Assembly: GCA_947626905.1 (NCBI GenBank)
Contig: CANQUE010000002.1
Coordinates: 1-64,000 of the forward strand
DNA length: 64,000 bases
Direction of reading: 5' to 3'
DNA from: an uncultured Oscillospiraceae bacterium
GTDB lineage: Bacteria; Bacillota; Clostridia; Oscillospirales; Oscillospiraceae
In this document: in pieces, positions 49,814 to 57,439 of the stretch
Numbering within the stretch: the stretch's first letter is position 1
Layout: every line of letters starts with the position of its first letter
Position numbers and translations under genes: made by a program
Notes under the pieces: generated by a model
Told to the model about the DNA's origin: nothing
Seen by the model: only the letters and a program-made list of their open reading frames with translations
The model's database searches: none

Positions 49814-50329
49814 TCACTTTCCGGGGCGGTAATTCTTCGCGGCCTCAAACAGGGCCGGGCCGATGTGGCAGTATCCGCCGGGATTCTTGACGAGGTATTT
49901 CTGGTGGTATTCCTCCGCCGGATAAAAGTTCTCCAGCGGCAGGCACTCCACCGCCAGGGGCGCGTCATATCGTTTCTGGAGCGCATCCAGCGACCGGCGG
50001 ATCACGGCGTGCTGCTGCTCGGTGGTGTAATAGGCCCCCGTGCGGTACTGTATGCCGATATCCCCGCCCTGGCGGTGATAGCTGGTGGGATCGATGACCT
50101 TATAATACTGCTCCAGCAACTCCTCCAGGGGCAGCGTGTCGGCGTCAAAGGTCACCTTCACCGTTTCCGCGTGGCCGGTCCCCTCGTACTTCACCTGTTC
50201 GTAGGTGGGATCGGCGGTGCGGCCATTGGCATAGCCCACTTCCGTTTCCAGCACCCCCGGCAGGCAGTCAAAATACCGCTGTGTCCCCCAGAAGCATCCG
50301 CCCGCCAGATAGATCGTCTCCCGCCTCAC
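49814..50329 (-). CDS. msrA: Peptide-methionine (S)-S-oxide reductase
   Basis: A 171-residue repair enzyme reducing oxidised methionine. The catalytic cysteine is in YLAGGCFWGTQRYFD; also EVGYANGRTADPTYEQV and the HRQGGDIGIQYRT segment. The start is a GTG at 50329 overlapping the stop of the flavin reductase, with AGGAG close upstream; the track extension upstream is inside that gene. No msrB domain is attached. Confidence 0.96.
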   Translation of the reverse strand: MRRETIYLAGGCFWGTQRYFDCLPGVLETEVGYANGRTADPTYEQVKYEGTGHAETVKVTFDADTLPLEELLEQYYKVIDPTSYHRQGGDIGIQYRTGAYYTTEQQHAVIRRSLDALQKRYDAPLAVECLPLENFYPAEEYHQKYLVKNPGGYCHIGPALFEAAKNYRPGK

Positions 50330-50802
50330 GGCTCCTGCACCTCCAACACCTGGCCGATATACATGGTGTGGGGCGCCTCGGTCTTGTAATACGCCTCCAC
50401 GGCCTCCGCCGGAATGGCCGCCAGATCCAGATCCTGCCGGTAGATCTTCCGGCACACCAGCGTCCGGCTGGCCTCCCGGAAGGTCACGGCCCCGTCCAAA
50501 TATACCGGCGTGAGCCCCGCGGCGGCCACCTTGTCCCCGTCCCGGCCGGAGCGGCTGCCCAGAAGAGCCAGCGCCTTTTTGTACGATTCCGGGAAAAAGC
50601 TGACGGTGAATCTGTCATACCGGTCCAAAAAAGAATGGGTGAACCGGACGGGCTTGACGTACACCGTGGCCACCGGCAGGCCCCACAGTGTCCCCAGGCC
50701 GCCCCAGCTGACGGTCATGGTGTTGAAATCTCCCTCCTGTCCGGCGGTCACAAGGGCCCACTGGCGGTCAAAGACGGAAAAAGCGTTTACGTTCATGTCC
50801 AT
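50326..50802 (-). CDS. Flavin reductase family protein
   Basis: A 158-residue FMN-binding split-barrel protein (VTAGQEGDFNTMTVSWGG; VKPVRFTHSFLDRYDRFTVS; FFPESYKKALALLGS). Members reduce flavin or act as small flavoproteins. The ATG at 50802 follows GGAG by 9 nt; the ATG two codons later is possible. Its stop overlaps msrA, so it may supply electrons in the same oxidative-stress context (inference). It begins 29 nt after the sensor kinase stop. Confidence 0.88.
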   Translation of the reverse strand: MDMNVNAFSVFDRQWALVTAGQEGDFNTMTVSWGGLGTLWGLPVATVYVKPVRFTHSFLDRYDRFTVSFFPESYKKALALLGSRSGRDGDKVAAAGLTPVYLDGAVTFREASRTLVCRKIYRQDLDLAAIPAEAVEAYYKTEAPHTMYIGQVLEVQEP

Positions 50803-50831
50803 GGCACAACTCTCCATTCTTTCGTTTAATT

Positions 50832-53800
50832 TTATTCTTTCTCGTTGAACAGGTCCCGCAGCAGGGCCATCATCTTCTCCAGATCGATGGGCTTGGCCAG
50901 ATGGCCGTTCATGCCCGCCTCCAGGGCCCGCTCCCGGTCCTCTTCAAAGGCGTTGGCGGTCATGGCGATGATGGGCAGACTGGCCAAAGCCGGGTTCTCC
51001 ATGGCCCGGATGACGCGGGTGGCGGCATAACCGTCCATAATGGGCATTTGGATGTCCATCAAGACCAGGTCATAATACCCCGGCTCGGACTGACTGACCA
51101 TATCGCAGGCCTGCTGGCCGTTTTCGGCGCACTCCACCAGCAATCCGGCCTCCTGAAGGATCTCAATGGCGATCTCCCGGTTGAGCTCGTTGTCCTCCGC
51201 CAGGAGGATGCGCTTTCCGGAGAGGCTGTCCGCCTGAGGACCGTTTGCCTTGGCGGCGGCCGTTTCCTCCGCGGGCCGGCCCAGGCTGCGTTCCAGCGCG
51301 TTGTGCAGATCGGAGGCAAACAGCGGTTTGCTGATAAAGCCGGTGACGCCGGCCTGGCGGGCCTCCTGCTCGATGTCCGTCCAATCATAGGCGGACATGA
51401 GGATGATCGGCGAGTCGTCCCCCACGATCCTGCGGATCTCCCGGACGGTCTCTATGCCGCTCAGCTCGGGCATGGACCAGTCCACGACGTATACCTCGAA
51501 GGGATCGGCCAGCTCCACGGCCTCGGAGGTACGCACGATGGCCTCTCTTCCAGAGGTGGCCCATTCCGCCCGCATCCCGATCTGCCGGAGCATTTTGGAC
51601 ACGCTCTGGCAGCAGACCATATCATCGTCCACCACCAGCCCCCGGAACCCATTCAGCTCCGCGATGGGGCCCATCTGCTGGTGGGCGGCGGCAAAGCGCA
51701 GCTCCAGATCGACGGTAAAGGTGGTCCCCTTCCCCTGCTCGCTCTCTACGCGGATGGTGCCGCCCATCATATCCACGATGTTCTTCGTGATGGCCATGCC
51801 CAGGCCGGTGCCCTGGATACCGCTGACAGTGGAGGTCTGCTCCCGGGTAAAGGGGGCGAACACCGTCTTGGCAAACTCCGGGCTCATCCCGATGCCTGTG
51901 TCGCTGACCTGGAACTCATAGCAGCCCCTCTTGGGGGAACGGGAGGGCTTTTGGATGACCCGGATGGCCACCGTGCCCCCGGTGGGGGTGAATTTGATGG
52001 CGTTGGACGTCAGGTTCAGCAGGACCTGATTCAGCCGCAGCTTGTCGCAGTAGACCTCCTCGTCCGTCACGTCCACCGTATCGATGAACAGCTCCATACG
52101 CTTGGCGTGGATGTCGGATTGGATGATGTTCCGCAGCCCCTGCAGGATCTCCGCCAGATTCTCCGGCCGCTCGTTGATGGTGACCTTGCCGGATTCGATG
52201 CGGCTCATGTCCAGCACATCGTTGATCAGGCTCAGCAGGTGGTTGGACGCCTGGGCGATCTTGGCCAGATAGTCCCGGGCCCGCTCTTTGTTTTCCAAGT
52301 GAGTGGTGGTCAGCGCCGTATAGCCGATGATGGCGTTCATGGGCGTGCGGATATCATGGGACATATTGTTGAGGAAGGTGGTCTTGGCCCGGTTTGCCGC
52401 GTCGGCCGCCTGGAGGGCGCGGGTCAGCTCCTGGGTCTTCTCCTCCAGCGCGCTGGTGGCCTGGGCCACCTTTTCCTTCAGCCGCCGCTGGTTGCGGGTC
52501 CGTACCGCCAGCATGGCCAGCGCGAACAGCAGCACCAGCACCAGCACGACTCCCAGCACGCTGTAGACCGGGTTTTGGTAAAGAAACGCCACAAGGCTTA
52601 CGTTGTTTTCCAGTCCCGCGTCGATCTCCCGGGATATGATGGCGTCCAGCTCCGCCTCCGTGAAGCTGTCCGCCCCCTTATCCAGCAGCGAGAGCAGATA
52701 CCGGCCGCCGGGGACGCCGGTCCCCACCGCGAAGGACAGGGCGGTCTGCCCGAAGGCCACGGAGGCCAGCCGGTTTCGGATGTCCTGCCGGGCATATCTC
52801 TCGGCCGTATAGGAGTACAGGATGGTGGCGTCGGCCTGGCCGTCCAGCACCGCCTGGACGCACGCCTCCGTTGTGGGAAGCTGGATCAGCGTCCGCTCGG
52901 CATAGCGGTCGGCGAGCAGATCGCTGAGAACGTCGGACTGCTCCACCACCGCCAGCCGCTCCGCCGTTCCGGTGAAGCCGTCCAGCGCCAGACGGGCAAA
53001 GGTGGTCCGGAAATAGGGCGCCGTGATCTTGTAGCCCTCTTCCTCTGCCCGGTAGTAATCTCCCGCATAGTCCAGCACCACGTCCGCCGCCCCGGACGCC
53101 CGAAGCGCGTAGTACTCGCTCCGGTCCTTCACCTGGATGAACTCATAGCGCAGTCCCAGGCGCTGGGCAAGGCTGTCGAAGATCGCTGGCAGGATGCCCT
53201 TGGCCTGGCCGTCCTGAAAATAGCAATAGGGTATCCGCTCCGGGTTGAACAGCAGCCGCAAGGGCGTGTCTGAGGCGGCGCGCTCCTCCAGGAAGGCCCG
53301 CTCTCCGGCGTTCAGGATGATGGAGCCGTCGTGGTCTGTGGCATAATAGGTCTCGTGAAGGGTGTCCCGCCAGTTGGGATCGTGCAGGTCCATCTCGTTG
53401 ATAGCCGCGTTGATCCGGCTCATCAGCTCGGCGCGGTCCTTCCGGGTGCAGATATAAAAGGGGCTGGCGTCAAAACTCTCCAGCAGCCACTCGTTCTCCA
53501 GCAGCCGCAGGCTGCCGGTAACGGCGGCGTCCACCCGGCCCTCCTGGAGGGCGTCGGTGAGCTCGTCCTGCTCCGCAAAATAGACCGGCTGGAAGGTAAA
53601 ACCGTGTTCCGCGGCAAACCGCTGGAAATTGGCGTTTTTGGAATTGCCCTCCAGCATGCCCACCGTGACGCCGTCATAGGTGGAATAGTCCCCCTCCACG
53701 ATGGCCTGGTTTCCCTTTTTCACGGTGAAAATGGTGGAGTTGATGCCGATGGACTGGTCGGAAAACAGGAACTCCTCCTCCCTTTCCGGGGTCTTGGAGA

Positions 53801-54101
53801 CCGAGGTGACGATATCCACCTGGCCGTTTCGCAGCATATCCAGCGCGTCGGCATAGGACCCGTCATATCCCACGTACTCATAGGACCATCCCCCGTGGAT
53901 GGCCAGCCGCTGGAGGAATTCATATCCGTAGCCGCTGCGGCGGCCGCTGTCATCGATCGTATGATAGCCGGAGAAGGCGAAAAATCCCACCCGGAGGACC
54001 TCCGGCTGCTCCTGGTCCGGCTCCGCGGCATAAGCGGTACAGCAGGCCGAGGCCATCAGCAGCGCGGCCAGCGCCATACACAGCAGGCTTTTCCACTTCA
54101 T
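50832..54101 (-). CDS. Hybrid sensor histidine kinase with two solute-binding sensor domains and two receivers
   Basis: A 1089-residue membrane sensor. Order: signal peptide (1-26), two type-3 solute-binding domains in tandem (about 35-255 and 275-500; first begins VLRVGFFAFSGYHTIDD), one transmembrane helix (SVLGVVLVLVLLFALAMLAV), coiled coil, HisKA with NNMSHDIRTPMNAIIGY, HATPase with SDTGIGMSPEFAKTVF and GTGLGMAITKNIVDMMGG, then two REC domains with phospho-Asp in VVDWSMPELSG and VLMDIQMPIMDG. No HPt domain is seen. Such kinases are common in gut Clostridia and probably sense amino acids. The start at 54101 follows GGAGG; upstream residues of the track are leader. Confidence 0.93.
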   Translation of the reverse strand: MKWKSLLCMALAALLMASACCTAYAAEPDQEQPEVLRVGFFAFSGYHTIDDSGRRSGYGYEFLQRLAIHGGWSYEYVGYDGSYADALDMLRNGQVDIVTSVSKTPEREEEFLFSDQSIGINSTIFTVKKGNQAIVEGDYSTYDGVTVGMLEGNSKNANFQRFAAEHGFTFQPVYFAEQDELTDALQEGRVDAAVTGSLRLLENEWLLESFDASPFYICTRKDRAELMSRINAAINEMDLHDPNWRDTLHETYYATDHDGSIILNAGERAFLEERAASDTPLRLLFNPERIPYCYFQDGQAKGILPAIFDSLAQRLGLRYEFIQVKDRSEYYALRASGAADVVLDYAGDYYRAEEEGYKITAPYFRTTFARLALDGFTGTAERLAVVEQSDVLSDLLADRYAERTLIQLPTTEACVQAVLDGQADATILYSYTAERYARQDIRNRLASVAFGQTALSFAVGTGVPGGRYLLSLLDKGADSFTEAELDAIISREIDAGLENNVSLVAFLYQNPVYSVLGVVLVLVLLFALAMLAVRTRNQRRLKEKVAQATSALEEKTQELTRALQAADAANRAKTTFLNNMSHDIRTPMNAIIGYTALTTTHLENKERARDYLAKIAQASNHLLSLINDVLDMSRIESGKVTINERPENLAEILQGLRNIIQSDIHAKRMELFIDTVDVTDEEVYCDKLRLNQVLLNLTSNAIKFTPTGGTVAIRVIQKPSRSPKRGCYEFQVSDTGIGMSPEFAKTVFAPFTREQTSTVSGIQGTGLGMAITKNIVDMMGGTIRVESEQGKGTTFTVDLELRFAAAHQQMGPIAELNGFRGLVVDDDMVCCQSVSKMLRQIGMRAEWATSGREAIVRTSEAVELADPFEVYVVDWSMPELSGIETVREIRRIVGDDSPIILMSAYDWTDIEQEARQAGVTGFISKPLFASDLHNALERSLGRPAEETAAAKANGPQADSLSGKRILLAEDNELNREIAIEILQEAGLLVECAENGQQACDMVSQSEPGYYDLVLMDIQMPIMDGYAATRVIRAMENPALASLPIIAMTANAFEEDRERALEAGMNGHLAKPIDLEKMMALLRDLFNEKE

Positions 54102-54229
54102 AAAACGCTTCCTCCAGTATTGTCTTTCTTCCTGCGGGCCCGTTTCCCGCCCGGCGCCCGTTATGAAGCGCTCCGCAAAAAGCCCGGCGCCCCCGCCGCT
54201 TCCGATCCTGAACGCGCCATATATCAAAG

Positions 54230-54257
54230 ATTATATCAAAGAACTCCACAATTGCAA
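54230..54257 (-). promoter_or_regulatory. Promoter of the hybrid sensor kinase
   Basis: TTGCAA, 16-nt spacer, TATAAT on the minus strand, leader about 120 nt. An 11-bp direct repeat (TATATCAAAGA at 54220 and 54232, 12-bp period) overlaps the -10. Confidence 0.7.
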
Positions 54258-54349
54258 GATGAATCCGGCCGCGGTGAAGATTTTCACGTCCTCCGCGTGC
54301 CCGCGCCCGCTTTTTGTTCCACCTTCCGAAGGTCCGCGTAAAAACCCCT

Positions 54350-54378
54350 TTGTGTTATCCGCTCCGCCGTGATATACT
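54350..54378 (+). promoter_or_regulatory. Promoter of the Lar-type gene
   Basis: TTGTGT, 17-nt spacer, TATACT, about 37 nt before the ATG. With the kinase promoter it accounts for most of the 313-nt gap 54102-54414. Confidence 0.6.
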
Positions 54379-54414
54379 ACAGGCGTATACTGTGCCCTGA
54401 CAGGAGGATGGACT

Positions 54415-54636
54415 ATGGACTTTGACGGAATCGAACTGTTGGCGTGCCCCAACTGCGGCGGCGTAGGGAGCATAGAGGACGAGGGCGGCTGGTGCGTCTA
54501 CATCCAGTGTCTGGACTGCGGCGCCCATACGGCGGAGCTGCCATACAAAGACGAAGCCCAGCGGCAGGAAGCGGCCCGGCGGGCGGCGATGACCTGGAAT
54601 TTTCGAAAAGTGATCCGCCCCAACCCCGGAGAGTGA
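54415..54636 (+). CDS. Small zinc-ribbon protein, Lar (restriction alleviation) family-like
   Basis: A 73-residue protein with two Cys pairs (LLACPNCGGVGSIED and IQCLDCGAHTAEL) and a C-terminal AARRAAMTWNFRK, the spacing seen in Lar-family proteins that end in WN-R. GGAGG precedes the ATG. Lar proteins of phage and defective prophage modulate type I restriction, but many family members have no tested function. No other phage gene is near. It has its own promoter and terminator. Confidence 0.72.
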   Translation: MDFDGIELLACPNCGGVGSIEDEGGWCVYIQCLDCGAHTAELPYKDEAQRQEAARRAAMTWNFRKVIRPNPGE

Positions 54637-54639
54637 TCA

Positions 54640-54682
54640 CCAGTGCCCGGAGGCCTTGCAGAGCAAAGCCTCCGGGCACTGG
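54640..54682. terminator. 15-bp terminator hairpin containing palindrome copy 1
   Basis: CCAGTGCCCGGAGGC pairs perfectly with its complement, followed by TCTGTCTG. It separates the Lar gene from the convergent ATP-grasp gene. Its core (54646-54676) is related to 56977-57007. Confidence 0.75.
54646..54676. repeat. 31-nt palindromic repeat, copy 1
   Basis: Matches 56977-57007 at 26 of 31 positions, both opening CCCGGA and ending CCTCCGGG with GCCTTGCA inside. Confidence 0.65.
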
Positions 54683-54726
54683 TCTGTCTGCAGTTTTCGG
54701 CCAACAAACGATCCCGCCCCACGGGG

Positions 54727-55749
54727 TCATACCTGTCCTTCCGGTCTCACGCCGTCCGGTCCCTTCCGGGGAAGGTCAAACATATTTCCCAGCCGGAGAT
54801 CCCATTCGCGCTGTGCGTAAGTCGGGGAACTGTAAAGCGTCATCTCTCCGATGTATAAGCCGTCCGTTGTATCGTAGTAATCCACGCGGATGTGCGGGAA
54901 CCCCTGGGAAAGCTTTTCCGCGATCTCGATCATCTTGTCCAGGTAGACCGGGCGTGGTATATCCCGATTTTCATGGCCAGGCGTTGTGACGGGCAGCTTG
55001 TTCCAGCGAAGGTCATAAAACGTATAGGCCAGATCGTCTGCCTCCAGCGGGAATCGATCCGCCGTAGCGAGAAAATGGTCGGCCTTTCCCCCGAAGCACA
55101 TGACCTTGTAATCATATATCTGGCCGTCTTTTCCTGTGAGCAGCTTTTCCGCGATGATGCGGGGCGTTACGCCGTAATAGGCCCGGTTGCAGCTGTTGAT
55201 CATGGTGTTCATGGGGTCCAGCCACTTTTTGACCTTTCGAAACAGGGCCTTTGTGTCCACGCTGCTTTTATCCCGCACGAAAACCACATTCTTTCCCAGG
55301 CTGGAACAGTTGGATTTCAGGCAAAAGCTGTCCGGCAGGCTGGCCCAGTCCCGCTCCAGATCCCGCACCCTCGTCCACATGCCGTAGAGGGGCGCGGTCC
55401 AGCCGGGGCCGATCTTTTCCTCAATGTAGCTTTTGAACAGGTATTTGTCATATATGCGGGTCATGTCCGGGTGCGTATAAAAGAGCTGATACCACACCCG
55501 CTTTTCCGTGAACAGCGTCGGATGCTCCAGATCGAAAGTGCGGCCCATCTGCCTGTCATAGAGGCTCATCGCTTTGGCGACCCGCTTTTCCTCCGGCCAC
55601 TGGCTGACCGGCCTCTGGCGCAAACGGCGAAGGCGGCGTCTTACCCCCCGCAGGAGCCGCTGCATCTCTGCCGGCCCCGAACTTGGCGGGGCATCCCCGG
55701 CCGAGTCCATCCGACGGCGCGGCCCCTTCCAGAACGTCTTTAGTCCCAT
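54727..55749 (-). CDS. TupA-type ATP-grasp protein
   Basis: A 340-residue protein of the ATP-grasp family named after TupA (teichuronopeptide biosynthesis). After a basic N-tail (about 1-60) come FTEKRVWYQLFYTHPDMTRI, FCLKSNCSSLGKNVVFV, a YDYKVMCFGGKADHFLATAD block and HIRVDYYDTTDGLYIGEMTL, typical of the family. These proteins ligate amino acids or act in surface polysaccharide clusters. It follows the glycosyltransferase by 6 nt, so the two form an envelope-polymer pair. AT content is higher than in surrounding core genes. Confidence 0.82.
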   Translation of the reverse strand: MGLKTFWKGPRRRMDSAGDAPPSSGPAEMQRLLRGVRRRLRRLRQRPVSQWPEEKRVAKAMSLYDRQMGRTFDLEHPTLFTEKRVWYQLFYTHPDMTRIYDKYLFKSYIEEKIGPGWTAPLYGMWTRVRDLERDWASLPDSFCLKSNCSSLGKNVVFVRDKSSVDTKALFRKVKKWLDPMNTMINSCNRAYYGVTPRIIAEKLLTGKDGQIYDYKVMCFGGKADHFLATADRFPLEADDLAYTFYDLRWNKLPVTTPGHENRDIPRPVYLDKMIEIAEKLSQGFPHIRVDYYDTTDGLYIGEMTLYSSPTYAQREWDLRLGNMFDLPRKGPDGVRPEGQV

Positions 55750-55755
55750 ACAAAA

Positions 55756-56867
55756 TCACTCTTTCCGCCCCGCAGTACCAATCGTTCCCCAGCGGACCCA
55801 CCGGCACACGAAGGCCAGGGCATGATCGGCCCGCAGGACCTGTCTATAAAGAGTCTTCGGCAAGATCCGGGAGAGATGCATCAAAAGCAGCATATGGCCC
55901 TCCCCATAATTATAGTAAGCGGGCCGAAACTGTTTTGCTCTCTTCCGCATGGCCTGCCGATAGTAGGGATTCCGCCGCCAATCTGGGCAATATTTTCTTA
56001 AAAACGCCTGTGTCTGCCGCACAAAGCGCAGCCGTATATCCCAGGCCGTTCCATCGGGAGGCATGAGCAAGATGTTGTAGTTCTCAAAAAAACGCAGATA
56101 CAAAACTTCAAGCTCCCGATGGAACAGGTCTGCCAAACCATGCTCTCCCATGAACTGCCGTATCCGTTCCATAGCGAGGGTACGCGTCAGCCGCCCCGGA
56201 CCAAATCGCGACGTCATGCCATTGTGTATGTGGTAATAATGATACAGGATCCGTTTCTCCGTCCCGATATTCTCCGCCAGACAGAACAGCTGTACTACAT
56301 ACAAATGATCCTCGGCATATGAGATATCCTCCGAAAATAACACACGGAAAAACAGGTCCCTACGGACCAGCTTATTGCATGCCATCGTGCTCATCCGGGC
56401 CATCAATTCAGGGTGCTCAGCAAATCGGAAATTGTCCTCTTCCCAAAATGTAGCTGGATAGGTGATACGCTTTACCTGACCTCCGCTGTACTTGATGTGA
56501 TCCAGCCTGCACATGACCACATCGTTGTTGTCCCGGACCGCTTTTTCATACATGGCCTTGCAGTAATCTGTCTCCACCTCGTCGTCACTGTCCACGAAGG
56601 CCAAATACCCCCCCGGGACATTTTCGCGCCATAGTTCCGCGCGTGGCTCACGCCCCTGTTCTCGGTGGAAAACACATGAAACCAGTCGTATCTTGCCGCG
56701 AATTCCTCCGCGATGGCAAGGCTTCCGTCGGTGCTGCCGTCGTTCACCACGACGACCTCCATGTCGTCCAGTGTCTGGGCCGCCAGACTCTCCAGGCAGT
56801 TTCGGAGGTACTTCTCCGTGTTATAGACCGGCACGATGACGCTCACTTTACACACCTGATCCGACAC
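55756..56867 (-). pseudogene. Family 2 glycosyltransferase split by a frameshift at a G7 tract
   Basis: Two overlapping frames together make one GT2 enzyme of about 370 residues. The first (GTG at 56867) gives VCKVSVIVPVYNTEKYLRNC, VVVNDGSTDGS and NRGVSHARNYGAKMSRG. It then loses homology at a run of seven G (C on the plus strand, 56609-56615). The -1/+2 frame resumes with YLAFVDSDDEVETDYCKAMY, the GT2 DxD region, and continues to 55756. One more G would restore the frame. This could be a sequencing error, a real null or phase variation. The AT-rich composition and the downstream TupA gene suggest an acquired surface-polymer locus. Confidence 0.8.
56609..56615. repeat. C7/G7 homopolymer at the frameshift
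   Basis: Seven C on plus (seven G in the coding strand), followed by GGG. Eight G would keep the glycosyltransferase in frame. Confidence 0.85.
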
Positions 56868-56967
56868 CTACGCCTTCTCCTTGTTTCTTCCTCTCCGAGG
56901 AATAAGAATGTTTTCTCCGTGTCGCGCGGCAGTACTGACAGGCCGAACCGCAATCACTTGGAAATGA

Positions 56968-57082
56968 AGGAAAAATCCCGGAAGCCTTGCAAATCAAGTC
57001 CTCCGGGATCGGTGCGACTCCCACAAGGGACTTGACCGGGCCCCATGAAAGCCCAGCGAAGCGGGTTTCATGGGGAAAAGGA
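56968..57082 (-). ncRNA. Nested inverted-repeat region beyond tRNA-Leu, possible structured RNA
   Basis: On the minus strand, beyond the tRNA-Leu terminator. Contains CCCCATGAAA/TTTCATGGGG (57041-57075), TCAAGTCC/GGACTTGA (56994-57035) and the second 31-nt palindrome. No ORF is supported. It may be a structured RNA or an insertion of interspersed palindromes; neither is proven. Confidence 0.35.
56977..57007. repeat. 31-nt palindromic repeat, copy 2
   Basis: 26 of 31 positions match 54646-54676. It is less perfectly paired than copy 1 and sits within a larger set of nested inverted repeats. Confidence 0.65.
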
Positions 57083-57145
57083 GAAAGGCTTCTGACCGAT
57101 GAGGGGGCCTGGCCTGCCAGGACCTCGAGTCTTCAGAAGCCTTTC
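57083..57145 (-). terminator. Terminator of tRNA-Leu
   Basis: GAAAGGCTTCTGA pairs with TCAGAAGCCTTTC (13 bp) across a long, partly paired loop; on the minus strand TCCTTTTCC follows. It begins 5 nt beyond the CCA end. Confidence 0.7.
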
Positions 57146-57149
57146 GACG

Positions 57150-57236
57150 TGGTGCGGGGTATGGGACTTGAACCCACACGTCCTGACGAACACAGGCACC
57201 TCAAGCCTGCCTGTCTGCCAATTCCAGCAACCCCGC
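57150..57236 (-). tRNA. tRNA-Leu (anticodon GAG)
   Basis: On the minus strand an 87-nt class II tRNA: acceptor GCGGGGT pairs with ACCCCGC, and CCA is encoded. The anticodon arm is CAGGC-TTGAGGT-GCCTG, so the anticodon is GAG (Leu, CUC/CUU). The long variable arm (TGTTCGTCAGGACG-like) and the T arm GTGGG-TTCAAGT-CCCAT are present. The D arm contains TTGGCAGAC. Confidence 0.95.
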
Positions 57237-57439
57237 ATTCAGCGCTTGATAATTATAACAGATTCCCACTGTTTGTCAAGGCCCCTCCCCTTGAATTTGC
57301 CTGTGTGCCTGTCATATCCGGCCGGTCCGGCGCTTATGATATCACAGAATGTGCCAAGCTCCGGCGGTCCGCCCCGCTGGGAATATTTTGCACTGCCGCC
57401 GTACACAATAACGGTACAATTCAACATGGAGGTCGTTAC

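Noticed and set aside
54415-54636. Prophage suggested by the Lar-type gene
   Set aside because: No integrase, portal, capsid, tail or lysis gene is near; the GH25 protein has SLH anchors and is a host wall protein.
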